Below are positions 47,737 through 55,842 of a DNA stretch of 64,000 nucleotides, piece by piece. A model generated the notes under the pieces. That model had not been told where the DNA came from and did not search any database. It was given only the letters and a program-made list of their open reading frames with translations. Source of the stretch: Catellatospora tritici (GTDB lineage: Bacteria > Actinomycetota > Actinomycetes > Mycobacteriales > Micromonosporaceae); NCBI RefSeq assembly GCF_019083965.1, contig NZ_JAHRCY010000003.1, forward strand, positions 322,706 through 386,705. Direction: 5' to 3'. Both the position numbers and the translations under genes were made by a program. Numbering within the stretch: position 1 is the stretch's first letter; every line of letters starts with the position of its first letter.

Positions 47737-47768
47737 TCGAGGCGCGGGCCCTCATCAGGGAGCCATAC

Positions 47769-50700
47769 GTGAGAACGCTCAAGCGTGCTCGCGGCCGGTG
47801 GGGCGTGCTGTTGCTCGCCGTCACCGGGCTGCTCGCGAGCCTCGTCGTGTCGGTGCCGCCCGCGTCGGCGGCCAACACCGTGACCGTCTTCTACCAGCCG
47901 TCGTCGACCTGGACCACGGTGAACATCCACTACGCGCCGACCGGCGGCAGCTGGACGGCGGTGCCCGGCGTCGCCATGGACGCCGCGTGCACCGGCTGGC
48001 GCAAGAAGACCATCGACCTGGGTACGGCCACCGGCCTGCAGGTCGTGTTCAACAACGGCAGCGGGACCTGGGACAACAACGGCGGCGCCAACTACGCGCT
48101 GGGCACCGGCAACGTGACCGTCGCGGGCGGCGTCAAGGGCACCGGTGACCCGTGCGCCACCACCGCGCCCGGCAACACCGTCACGGTCTTCTACCAGCCG
48201 TCGTCGACCTGGACCACGGTGAACATCCACTACGCGCCCACCGGTGGTAGCTGGACCACCGCACCGGGTGTCGCCATGGACGCCGCGTGCACCGGCTGGC
48301 GCAAGAAGACCATCGACCTCGGCACGGCCACCGGCCTCGCCGCGACGTTCAACAACGGCAGCGGGACCTGGGACAACAACGGCGGCACCAACTACGCGCT
48401 GGGCACCGGCAACGTGACCGTCGCGGGCGGCGTCAAGGGCACCGGCGACCCGTGCGCGACCGCGCCGCCCGGCAACAAGGCCACCGTCTTCTACTACACC
48501 AAGACCAGGGCGTGGACCACGGTCAACCTGCACTGGGCGCCCACGGGCGGCAGCTGGACCACCGCGCCGGGCGTACCCATGAACGAGACGGCCTGCACCG
48601 ACTGGGTCAAGAAGACCGTCGACCTCGGCACCGCCACCGGCCTGGCCGCGACGTTCAACAACAACGCCGGGACCTGGGACAACAACGGCGGGGTCAACTA
48701 CGCCGTCAGCGCGGGCACCGCGACGGTACGCGACGGCGTGGTGAAGAACGACGCCGTCGATCCCTGCAGCTCGGTCCCGCCGGACACGACCGCCCCGTCC
48801 CGGCCGACCGACCTGACCGCCACCGCGAACATGCTGTCCATCGCGCTGGCCTGGACGGGCGCCACCGACGACCGGGGCGTCACCGGCTACCAGGTGACCC
48901 GCACCGGCGGTGCGGCGGGCTCGGTCGTGTTCACCTCCACCGGCAACGCGTTCACCGACACCGCGCTCGCGGCGACCACGACGTACTCGTACACGGTCAA
49001 GGCCATGGACGCGGCCGGAAACCTCTCGGCCGCCAGCGCCGCGGCGTCGGCGACCACCGGCACCCCGCCGCCGGTGACCAGCGGGTCCATGCTCGGTGGC
49101 GACCCGCGCAAGGACAGCATCTACTTCGTGCTGACCGCCCGGTTCTACGACGGCGACGTGAGCAACGACCGGGGCGGCAGCCAGCACACCAAGTCGGGCA
49201 ACGCCGCCAACAGCGACCCGATGTTCCGCGGTGACTTCTCCGGCCTCATCCAGAAGCTCGACTACATCAAGGGCCTGGGCTTCTCCGCGATCTGGATCAC
49301 CCCGGTGGTGCTCAACCGGTCCGACTACGACTACCACGGCTACCACGGCTACGACTTCTTCCGGGTGGACGCGCGGCTGGAGTCGGCGGGCGCGTCCTAC
49401 CAGGACCTGATCGACACCGCGCACGCCAAGGGCCTGAAGATCTACCAGGACGTGGTGTACAACCACAGCTCGCGCTGGGGCGCCAAGGGCCTGTTCACCC
49501 CGAAGGTGTACGGCGTCCGCGACACCCAGTGGAGCTGGTACTACGACGTGCCGAACCCGAACTTCACCTACGACGGCCTGTCGATCGAGCCGACCTCCGG
49601 CAAGAGCTACTACACCGGCGACCTGTGGTCCACGCCCGAACCGGCGGGCAACACCTGCCGCAACTGGGGCGTGTTCAGCGGGTTCTACAGCGCCGAGGGC
49701 TACAAGGTCTACAACTGCCAGTGGCCCAGCCCGACCTCGGGCATGTTCTCGGCGAACCTCTACCACCAGTGCTGGATCGGCAACTGGGAGGGCGAGGACG
49801 CGCGCAGCTGCTGGCTGCACGAGGACCTGGCCGACTTCAACACCGAGAACGCCACCGTGCAGCAGTACCTGATCAGCGCGTACGACCGGTTCATCGACAT
49901 GGGCGTGGACGGGTTCCGCATCGACACCGCCGTGCACATCCCGCGCGTCACCTGGAACCGCCGCTTCCTGCCCGCGCTGGAAGCCAAGCTGGTCAGCAAG
50001 TACGGCGCGACCAAGGCCAAGGACTTCTACGTCTTCGGCGAGGTGGCCGCGTTCGTCAACGACAAGTGGAACCGCGGCTCGGTCAACCACTCGGCCCAGT
50101 TCTTCACCTGGAAGGAGCGCCGCGAGTACAGCGCCGACGACGTCACCGCGGCGATCGAGCAGTACAACTACGAGAACACCCTCGGCACCGCGGGCCAGCC
50201 GACCAGCACCAACGCGTTCCTCCAGGGCAACACGTACCACGCGCCGGACCGCACCCAGTTCAGCGGCATGAACATCATCGACATGCGCATGCACATGAAC
50301 TTCGGTGACGCGCCCAACGCGTTCAACAACGGGCGCGACTCCGACGACAGCGTCAACGACGCGACGTACAACGTCGTCTACGTCGACTCGCACGACTACG
50401 GCCCGAACAAGTCGTCCACCCGGTACGCGGGCGGCACCGACGCGTGGGCCGAGAACATGTCGCTGATGTGGACGTTCCGCGGCGTGCCGACGCTGTACTA
50501 CGGCTCGGAGATCGAGTTCCAGGCGGGCAAGCAGATCGACTGCGGCCCGACCTGCCCGCTCGCCACCACGGGCCGCGCCTACTACGGCGCCAACGTGGAG
50601 GGCACGGTCACCGCCGCCGACTACGGGGTCGTCTCCAGTTCGTCCGGGGCGGTCGCCACGACGCTGAGCAAGCCGCTGGTCAAGCACCTGCAGCGGCTGA

Positions 50701-51023
50701 ACCTGATCCGGCGGGCGATCCCGGCGCTGCAGATGGGGCAGTACTCGACCGAGGGGGTGACCGGGTCGATGGCGTACAAGCGCCGCTACACCAGCGGCTC
50801 GGTCGACAGCTTCGCCCTGGTCACCGTCTCCGGCAGCGCCACCTTCACCGGTGTCCCCAACGGCGTCTACACCGACGCGGTCACCGGCACGTCCATCACC
50901 GTCACCAACGGCACGCTCACCGCCGCCGCCTCCGGCAAGGGCAACCTGCGGGTGTACGTGCTGTCCCTGCCCGGCAACCCCGCCCCCGGCAAGATCGGCA
51001 CCGACACCACCTGGGCCCACTAG
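47769..51023 (+). CDS. Secreted modular alpha-amylase (GH13) with three starch-binding modules
   Basis: 1084 residues. Signal peptide 1-34 (cut after PASA). Three CBM25/26-like starch-binding modules (about 36-133, 137-235, 240-336; VTVFYQPSSTWTTVNIHYAP ... GTWDNNGG). Then a fibronectin III domain (345-425), a GH13 barrel (440-960) and a C-terminal beta domain. Catalytic signatures: DVVYNHSS, GFRIDTAVH (nucleophile Asp719), FGEVAAF (acid/base Glu758) and YVDSHD (His875, Asp876). GTG 47769 has AGGGAG eight bases upstream; an in-frame TTG upstream would place the signal peptide internally. Modules 1 and 2 are nearly identical, a recent duplication. Degrades starch or related alpha-glucans outside the cell. 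Confidence 0.93.
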   Translation: MRTLKRARGRWGVLLLAVTGLLASLVVSVPPASAANTVTVFYQPSSTWTTVNIHYAPTGGSWTAVPGVAMDAACTGWRKKTIDLGTATGLQVVFNNGSGTWDNNGGANYALGTGNVTVAGGVKGTGDPCATTAPGNTVTVFYQPSSTWTTVNIHYAPTGGSWTTAPGVAMDAACTGWRKKTIDLGTATGLAATFNNGSGTWDNNGGTNYALGTGNVTVAGGVKGTGDPCATAPPGNKATVFYYTKTRAWTTVNLHWAPTGGSWTTAPGVPMNETACTDWVKKTVDLGTATGLAATFNNNAGTWDNNGGVNYAVSAGTATVRDGVVKNDAVDPCSSVPPDTTAPSRPTDLTATANMLSIALAWTGATDDRGVTGYQVTRTGGAAGSVVFTSTGNAFTDTALAATTTYSYTVKAMDAAGNLSAASAAASATTGTPPPVTSGSMLGGDPRKDSIYFVLTARFYDGDVSNDRGGSQHTKSGNAANSDPMFRGDFSGLIQKLDYIKGLGFSAIWITPVVLNRSDYDYHGYHGYDFFRVDARLESAGASYQDLIDTAHAKGLKIYQDVVYNHSSRWGAKGLFTPKVYGVRDTQWSWYYDVPNPNFTYDGLSIEPTSGKSYYTGDLWSTPEPAGNTCRNWGVFSGFYSAEGYKVYNCQWPSPTSGMFSANLYHQCWIGNWEGEDARSCWLHEDLADFNTENATVQQYLISAYDRFIDMGVDGFRIDTAVHIPRVTWNRRFLPALEAKLVSKYGATKAKDFYVFGEVAAFVNDKWNRGSVNHSAQFFTWKERREYSADDVTAAIEQYNYENTLGTAGQPTSTNAFLQGNTYHAPDRTQFSGMNIIDMRMHMNFGDAPNAFNNGRDSDDSVNDATYNVVYVDSHDYGPNKSSTRYAGGTDAWAENMSLMWTFRGVPTLYYGSEIEFQAGKQIDCGPTCPLATTGRAYYGANVEGTVTAADYGVVSSSSGAVATTLSKPLVKHLQRLNLIRRAIPALQMGQYSTEGVTGSMAYKRRYTSGSVDSFALVTVSGSATFTGVPNGVYTDAVTGTSITVTNGTLTAAASGKGNLRVYVLSLPGNPAPGKIGTDTTWAH

Positions 51024-51035
51024 CCCCAGCGAGGT

Positions 51036-51090
51036 AAGGAAGGGCCCCTTCTTATCGCTTTACGCGGTAGAACGGGCCCTTCTTATCGCC
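51036..51090. repeat. GGAAGGGCCCCTTCTTATCGC element, one and a half copies
   Basis: AAGGAAGGGCCCCTTCTTATCGC at about 51036-51058, with a partial second copy GGGCCCTTCTTATCGC at 51074-51089. Self-complementary centre; between convergent genes, so a terminator role is likely. Shares its core with the hairpin at 37794. Confidence 0.7.
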
Positions 51091-51119
51091 GCACGGTGCC
51101 GGGCGCGGGAAGGGCTGCG

Positions 51120-51746
51120 CTATTCGCGGCCCTGCCAGGTGGCGATGCACGCCTCGTTGCCCTCGGCGTCGGCCAGGACCCACCACTTCGGCGCGTAGGC
51201 GTCGGTGACGAGGCGGCCACCCGCGGCCAGGGCGGCCGCTACCCGGGCCTCGGCCTGGTCGTGCGGGACGGCGAGGTCGATGTGGATGCGGTTGCGCTGC
51301 GGGCGCGCGACGTCCATGGCCTGGATCTCGAAGACCGGGCCGCGACCCGCAGGGTCGTACAGGAAGTCGTCGCCGAGCTGGTGATAACCGAGCAGCGCCC
51401 GCCAGAACGGCAGCACGTCCGTGCCGACGAGGGCGTCGATCGCGATGCTGAAGAGTTGCACGGCGGCGGGGTCGGCCGGGATGCCCAGCTTCGCCGCGGC
51501 GGCCGAGATCCGCCGGGCCAGCGCGACGTCGCGGCGGGTCAGGGTCACCGTGACGCCGTCGTGGCGCAGATCGACCCGGGGCGGGCGGTCCGCGTCCGCC
51601 ACGAGCCGGCCGATCTCGCCGACCAGCGCCACGCCCTCGGCGAACGAACCGGTCCGGAAGCAGGCCGAGACCACGTGGTAGAGCACCCGCCAGTCGCCGA
51701 CCCCGTCGGCCGCGTGGAACTGCCCAGCCGTCATCTGCTCAGACAC
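51120..51746 (-). CDS. Pterin dehydratase-like domain fused to a VOC domain
   Basis: 208 residues. Residues about 5-90 (FHAADGVGDWRVLYHVVSACFRTGSFAEGVALV, RVDLRHDGVTVTLTRRDVALARRI) look like 4a-carbinolamine dehydratase, but the catalytic HP and TH motifs are altered. Residues about 95-208 form a VOC unit (LFSIAIDALVGTDVLPFWRALLGY, HIDLAVPHDQAEARVAAALAAGG, WVLADAEGNEACI). GTG 51746 lies seven bases after TAGGTT (minus strand 51759-51754), so leaderless. This two-domain layout is common in actinobacteria (from memory); activity unknown. Confidence 0.8.
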   Translation of the reverse strand: MSEQMTAGQFHAADGVGDWRVLYHVVSACFRTGSFAEGVALVGEIGRLVADADRPPRVDLRHDGVTVTLTRRDVALARRISAAAAKLGIPADPAAVQLFSIAIDALVGTDVLPFWRALLGYHQLGDDFLYDPAGRGPVFEIQAMDVARPQRNRIHIDLAVPHDQAEARVAAALAAGGRLVTDAYAPKWWVLADAEGNEACIATWQGRE

Positions 51747-51868
51747 GCCGCCCAACCTAACACCGTGACCGAGCGAGGTTTTTGCTCACGATGCCGGTGT
51801 CGGGACACGCCGTCGAACGCTCCGCCAGTGGCTCGCCCCGTCGACGGCTCCCACCGGCGGCCCCGGAT

Positions 51869-52507
51869 TCATGATCGGTGGGGTTGGGATCGGGCCTGGA
51901 GCTGGCGGGAGTGGGGGTGGGACAGGACGGTCAGCGCGAGGAGGGCGCCCAGCAGCGCGCAGAGGATGTCCCATTGGGTGTCCCAGGGGTCGCCCTGGCC
52001 GCCGAGGAAGTCGGGGGAGCCCGCGGCGGTGAGGTAGGCACCGGCCCATTCCAGGAGTTCCCAGAGGGCGCTGAGGGACAGGCAGCAGGCGACGGTGAGC
52101 GGGGCCAGCCAGCGGGAGCCGCGCAGGGGCGAGGTACGCCACAGGACCTCGCGGAACGCGATCGCGGGGGCGAAGCCCTGCATGAGGTGGCCGAGGCGGT
52201 CGTACGGGTTGCGGGCCAGCCCGAACGTCTCCCGCGCCCAGTCGCCGAGCGGCGTCAGCGCGTACGTGTAGTGGCCGCCGTAGCACAGCACCACCGCCCA
52301 CGCCGCCAGTACGCACAGCAGCAGCGGCGTCAGCGGGAACCGGCGGCGCAGCGCCACGATCGCGACCAGTCCGGCGACCACCCAGACCGTCTCCATGATC
52401 CAGGCACCGGTCCGGTTCGGTCGGATCCCCGACCACACGAGCACCCCCGTGACCAGGATGAGCAGGGCAAGCGGCAGGCGGCGCCAGAATGAAGGGGTGT
52501 CAACCAC
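51869..52507 (-). CDS. DUF2238 membrane protein (YjdF-like)
   Basis: 212 residues, five to six membrane helices. Motifs YGGHYTYALTPLGDW, NPYDRLGHLMQGFAPAI, CLSLSALWELLEWAGA and GDPWDTQWDILCALLGA are characteristic of DUF2238. His, Asp and Glu in the membrane face suggest a metal or proton role, but none is known. GTG 52507 is chosen: on the minus strand CACAAT ends six bases before it. Divergent from the peptidase gene at 52545. Confidence 0.88.
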   Translation of the reverse strand: MVDTPSFWRRLPLALLILVTGVLVWSGIRPNRTGAWIMETVWVVAGLVAIVALRRRFPLTPLLLCVLAAWAVVLCYGGHYTYALTPLGDWARETFGLARNPYDRLGHLMQGFAPAIAFREVLWRTSPLRGSRWLAPLTVACCLSLSALWELLEWAGAYLTAAGSPDFLGGQGDPWDTQWDILCALLGALLALTVLSHPHSRQLQARSQPHRS

Positions 52508-52513
52508 TAGCTG

Positions 52514-52537
52514 ATTGTGGCGTAGCCGTCGCACAAT
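52514..52537. promoter_or_regulatory. Symmetric divergent promoter, ATTGTG-N12-CACAAT
   Basis: CACAAT read outward on each strand serves as a candidate -10: 6 nt before GTG 52507 (minus) and 7 nt before ATG 52545 (plus). The pair is an inverted repeat and might also be an operator. Confidence 0.45.
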
Positions 52538-52544
52538 GCGGATC

Positions 52545-53231
52545 ATGCGTTGGTTCGGACTGCCGGGACTTCGGGGGGCACGCTGTCCGGTGCGCCCGCA
52601 GGAGCATGCCTGGGTGGAGTCGTCCCTCGGGTGGCTGGATCGTGAGTTCGGCCGTGCGCCACTGCTGGCACTGCCCGCCCGCCCGGCCGAGTTGATCCCG
52701 GCGGGCTACTCCGGTGGCCTGCAGGAGGCGCGCACCCTGGTGGACCTGCTTTGCTGGCGGATGGGCGTCGATCCGGTACGGGTCGAGCTGGAGCTGCACT
52801 CCCAGCCCGCCCCGCTGGGCCACCACCGGCTGCGCGGCGGCAACTCCGTGATCGGGGTCGGGTTCGCCCACGCCGCCACCCCGGACGCGCTGGTGGCCAC
52901 CATCGCCCACGAGCTCGGCCACGTGCTGCTGGTCGGCGACGAGCGGCTCGATCCGGCCGACCCCGACGTCGAGGCGCTGGCCGACCTGGTGACCGTCTGG
53001 TATGGCCTGGGCGTGTTCGGCGCCGGGGCGGCCGTGCGCTGCGCCCGCCGCCGTCCGGGGCTGACGCTGCCGCGCTACTCGTACGCGCTGGCGCACTACG
53101 CCTGGCTGCGCGGCGAGACCGATCCGGTCTGGCTGTCCGACCTGCGGCAGGTCCCCCGCGCACAGGTGCGCCGGGGCCTGCGCCACCTGGCTCAGCGCGC
53201 GGGCAGTCAGCCCGCGGCCCACTCGCTGTAG
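52545..53231 (+). CDS. Putative zinc metallopeptidase (HELGH)
   Basis: 228 residues, cytoplasmic. Zincin motif HELGH (His122, Glu123, His126), with Glu143 or Asp147 in DVEALADLVTVWYGLGVF as likely third ligand. Preceded by a segment with HHRLRGGNSVIGVGFAHA. C-terminal half is helical. Start at ATG 52545; ATG 52536 is also in frame. Overlaps the Nudix gene by 25 nt, convergently. Substrate unknown. Confidence 0.75.
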   Translation: MRWFGLPGLRGARCPVRPQEHAWVESSLGWLDREFGRAPLLALPARPAELIPAGYSGGLQEARTLVDLLCWRMGVDPVRVELELHSQPAPLGHHRLRGGNSVIGVGFAHAATPDALVATIAHELGHVLLVGDERLDPADPDVEALADLVTVWYGLGVFGAGAAVRCARRRPGLTLPRYSYALAHYAWLRGETDPVWLSDLRQVPRAQVRRGLRHLAQRAGSQPAAHSL

Positions 53232-53683
53232 CCGACGCCGTCGCGGTGGTGCGCCAGCGCCGCCGCGGCGTAGGGCACCATCGGCGTCGGCAGCTTGCGC
53301 AGGCCGAACCAGTGCAGGTCGGCGCACTTGTGCGGTTCGGCGTTGACCGGCGTGCCGTCCCAGCGGTCGACCGCGAAGAACAGGTGCAGGTACGGGTCCT
53401 CGCCGGCCAGGTGCTGGTGCATGGTGTGCACCAGCGTCGCGGCCCGCGGGTCCAGCGCCAGGTCCAGCTCCTCCTTGGTCTCGCGGGTCAGCGCGTCCAA
53501 CGGGGACTCGCCGGGCTCCACGTGCCCGGCGGGCAGGTGCCACTGCCCGTCGGACCAGCCGGTGCCGCGCCGCAGCCCAAGCAGCACGTCGTCGCCGCGT
53601 CGCAGGATCAGGTGTACCGCGAGGATCGTCTGTGCCCGGTGTGCCACCTGCGCATTCTCGAACGCGTGTACGAGCCCCGTCAA
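53207..53683 (-). CDS. Nudix hydrolase
   Basis: 158 residues. Nudix box GHVEPGESPLDALTRETKEELDL fits GX5EX7REUXEEXGU, with the last Gly replaced by Asp. Upstream GRRGTGWSDGQWHLPAGH and downstream DLHWFGLRKLP are usual for the family. Hydrolyses a nucleoside-diphosphate-linked substrate, which cannot be specified. Its 3' end overlaps the peptidase gene. Confidence 0.88.
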   Translation of the reverse strand: MTGLVHAFENAQVAHRAQTILAVHLILRRGDDVLLGLRRGTGWSDGQWHLPAGHVEPGESPLDALTRETKEELDLALDPRAATLVHTMHQHLAGEDPYLHLFFAVDRWDGTPVNAEPHKCADLHWFGLRKLPTPMVPYAAAALAHHRDGVGYSEWAAG

Positions 53684-53792
53684 GCACCGCCACGCCCCTC
53701 GCAGATGCGCGATGTTACTGGGGCGTCTTAGGATGCGCCGTCGGCCGGTGCGGGTATGCCGGCCGGGTCGCCATCCGAGAAGGAGCCACCCA

Positions 53793-54311
53793 ATGACCTC
53801 TCCCGAACCGTCCGGCGCCCGCGTGGCCGCCGCTCTGCAGCCGCTGCGCGTGCTGTTCGTCCTCGCCCTGCTCGCCTACCCCGCGCTCTACCTGCTCTTC
53901 CGCTTCTTCGCCTGGATCGTGCCCGACGCCGGCAGCAGCACCCTCGCCTCGCGCTCGGTCGGGGCGGGCTTCACCGACCTGTTCCTGATGGCCCTGCCGC
54001 TGGTGGCCGTGCTGATCGCCACGCTGACCGGTCCGGTGCTGCCCGGCGCGCGCCTGTTCAGCCTGATCGCCCTGGCCGAGTACGCGTTCGCGCTGTTCTT
54101 CGGCGTGCTGGCATACCTGATCGGGCTCGGCATGCTGGAGTACATCGGCGTGTTCGACTACCTCGTGCTGACCCTGGCCCGGCTCGGCCTGATCACCCTG
54201 GCCGGGTTCACCGTGCTGCGCATCTTCATCGCCCTGGGGGGCAAGCTGACGGTCCCCGCCGCCCTCCGCACCCCCGAGGCACCTCAGGCACCTCAGGCTC
54301 CTCAGGCCTGA
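53793..54311 (+). CDS. Four-TM membrane protein, unknown function
   Basis: 172 residues. Membrane helices at about 17-42, 63-83, 90-118 and 124-148; ends in a triple PQA repeat (APQAPQAPQA). GAAGGAG is 7 nt before ATG 53793. No family recognised. Followed by REP-A copy 6. Confidence 0.75.
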   Translation: MTSPEPSGARVAAALQPLRVLFVLALLAYPALYLLFRFFAWIVPDAGSSTLASRSVGAGFTDLFLMALPLVAVLIATLTGPVLPGARLFSLIALAEYAFALFFGVLAYLIGLGMLEYIGVFDYLVLTLARLGLITLAGFTVLRIFIALGGKLTVPAALRTPEAPQAPQAPQA

Positions 54312-54371
54312 CCCTCGCCCACCCCGCCCAGCGCGGCGGCGCCCCGGTCTTTCGCCGGGCGCCGCCGCGCT

Positions 54372-54432
54372 GCGGTTTCGGGGAAAGTGCGGGAATGCGG
54401 GCCCAAGGTTCGCGCAGATTCCCCGAAACCGC
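54372..54432. repeat. REP-A palindromic element, copy 6 (diverged)
   Basis: 61 bp. GCGGTTTCGGGGAAAGTGC / 23-nt spacer / GCAGATTCCCCGAAACCGC. Three arm changes and one extra spacer base; the outer pair GCGG/CCGC is compensated as in copy 4. Confidence 0.9.
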
Positions 54433-54549
54433 AGCACCGCCGACAGGGTCGCACACCCTGTGTGTCATGGTGTCGGGCGATTGACTGCCATTGATGCTGG
54501 ATTGGCCTAGTGTGCGGCGGAAGGTACTCGGCCGAGCACGGGGAGCGCG

Positions 54550-55746
54550 ATGGACGTCAGGAGCGTGGGGGGGACCAACCGCCTGCAGCCGGACTTCACC
54601 AGGGTCAACGAGCTGGCGGTCCGATCCGAACGGTTGCCGCGTCGAAAGAGTGACGCGGTGCTGCCGTTCCCGACCGGCATGTGGCTGTGGGTCGGCTCGG
54701 CCGCGCTGGTGCGGCTGGCCTGCTGGCTGGCCGGGGCAGCGGCCGCGGTGGCCGCCGTCTGCGCGGTGCTGGTGCTGCTCGGCGGGCGCGCCGCCGCCTG
54801 GTGGTGGCTCGGCGGGCTGGCCGCCGCCCTGATCGCGCTGTTGGCAGCCCCGGTGCGGGAGCTGCTCCGGCGCCGCGACGCCAAGGTCTGGCAGCAGGCC
54901 GTGAGCGGCGAGTACTGGTCCTGGCGGCGCCCGCCGCGCCGGTTCGAGCCCGCGCCCGCCCCCGCCCCGCTGCCGTCGTGGCTGCGCGATCCGTTGCACC
55001 GGCGACTGCTGGGTCTGATCCACCGGTCCGGCACCGCCTCGCACGCGGAGAAGCTGCGCTGGGCCGGGCGGTGGGCGCGCAGTCGGCAGCTGCGGCCGCT
55101 GGTGCCGCGCCTGGCGGCGCTGGCCGCGCTGTCGGTGCTGCTCACCGTCGCCGCGTGGCGCGCCGGCTGGATCGACGCGCGGCCGGGTCGGCTGCTGCCG
55201 GAGGGAACCGGACTCGGCGGGTACGAGCTCGACCCCACCGTCGCGCCCGCTGTGGACGTGGCGCTGGCCGCCGCTGCCGACTACGCCTGGCAGCTGGTCG
55301 ACCTGGTGCCGCTGCTGCACCTGACCGAGGTGTTCGGCTGGACCCGTCCGACCACCCTGGCCGCCAGCGGGTGGCACAACGGGTTCGCCGAGGTGCTGCG
55401 GTTGGGCGTGCTGTGGCTGGTCGCGGTCGCGGTGCTGGCCCCGCCGCGGCGCCCGGTCGACGTCGACGCCCGGCCCCCGCTGCTGGCCGGGCAGGTCGAG
55501 CGGGCGCTGGTCGACGAGCTGGTGGCGGCCCGGCGGCTGCTCACGGCGGGCGGCGCCGACCGGCACGACCTGCGCCTGCTCGACGCGGCGTGCCGCCGCC
55601 TGCGCACCGAGCAGGTGTCGGTGCCCGCCCCGCACGAGACCTGGAGCATCGACGCGCTGTGCCAGGCGCTGGCCGTGGAGCAGTCCTGGATGACCGACTG
55701 GCGGGTGCCCGAGCAGCGCACCGGCGACGACCCGGGCGCCTGGTGA
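54550..55746 (+). CDS. Membrane protein, unknown function
   Basis: 398 residues. Membrane helices at about 40-80, 83-100, 182-205 and 280-300, separated by Arg/Pro-rich cytoplasmic parts (EYWSWRRPPRRFEPAP). The C-terminal 90 residues are soluble and helical (QVERALVDELVAARRLLTAGG, LLDAACRRLRTEQVSVP). I recognise no domain. Convergent to the penicillin-binding protein gene, with REP-B copy 2 between them. Confidence 0.7.
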   Translation: MDVRSVGGTNRLQPDFTRVNELAVRSERLPRRKSDAVLPFPTGMWLWVGSAALVRLACWLAGAAAAVAAVCAVLVLLGGRAAAWWWLGGLAAALIALLAAPVRELLRRRDAKVWQQAVSGEYWSWRRPPRRFEPAPAPAPLPSWLRDPLHRRLLGLIHRSGTASHAEKLRWAGRWARSRQLRPLVPRLAALAALSVLLTVAAWRAGWIDARPGRLLPEGTGLGGYELDPTVAPAVDVALAAAADYAWQLVDLVPLLHLTEVFGWTRPTTLAASGWHNGFAEVLRLGVLWLVAVAVLAPPRRPVDVDARPPLLAGQVERALVDELVAARRLLTAGGADRHDLRLLDAACRRLRTEQVSVPAPHETWSIDALCQALAVEQSWMTDWRVPEQRTGDDPGAW

Positions 55747-55775
55747 CCGACGCCCCCGCGACCGCGCGCACTCAG

Positions 55776-55830
55776 GTTGCCGGGCAATCGGGCGGTACGA
55801 GGACACTCATACCGCCGATTGCCCGGCAAC
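55776..55830. repeat. REP-B palindromic element, copy 2
   Basis: 55 bp. GTTGCCGGGCAATCGGGCGGT faces ACCGCCGATTGCCCGGCAAC; the stem is complete except for one bulged base. Lies between the convergent genes ending at 55746 and 55843. Confidence 0.9.
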
Positions 55831-55842
55831 GTGGCGCCGCCG

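Noticed and set aside
47652..47768. TTG start for the amylase at 47652
   Set aside because: It would put 39 residues before the signal peptide and place the promoter and operator inside the coding region; GTG 47769 has a good ribosome site.
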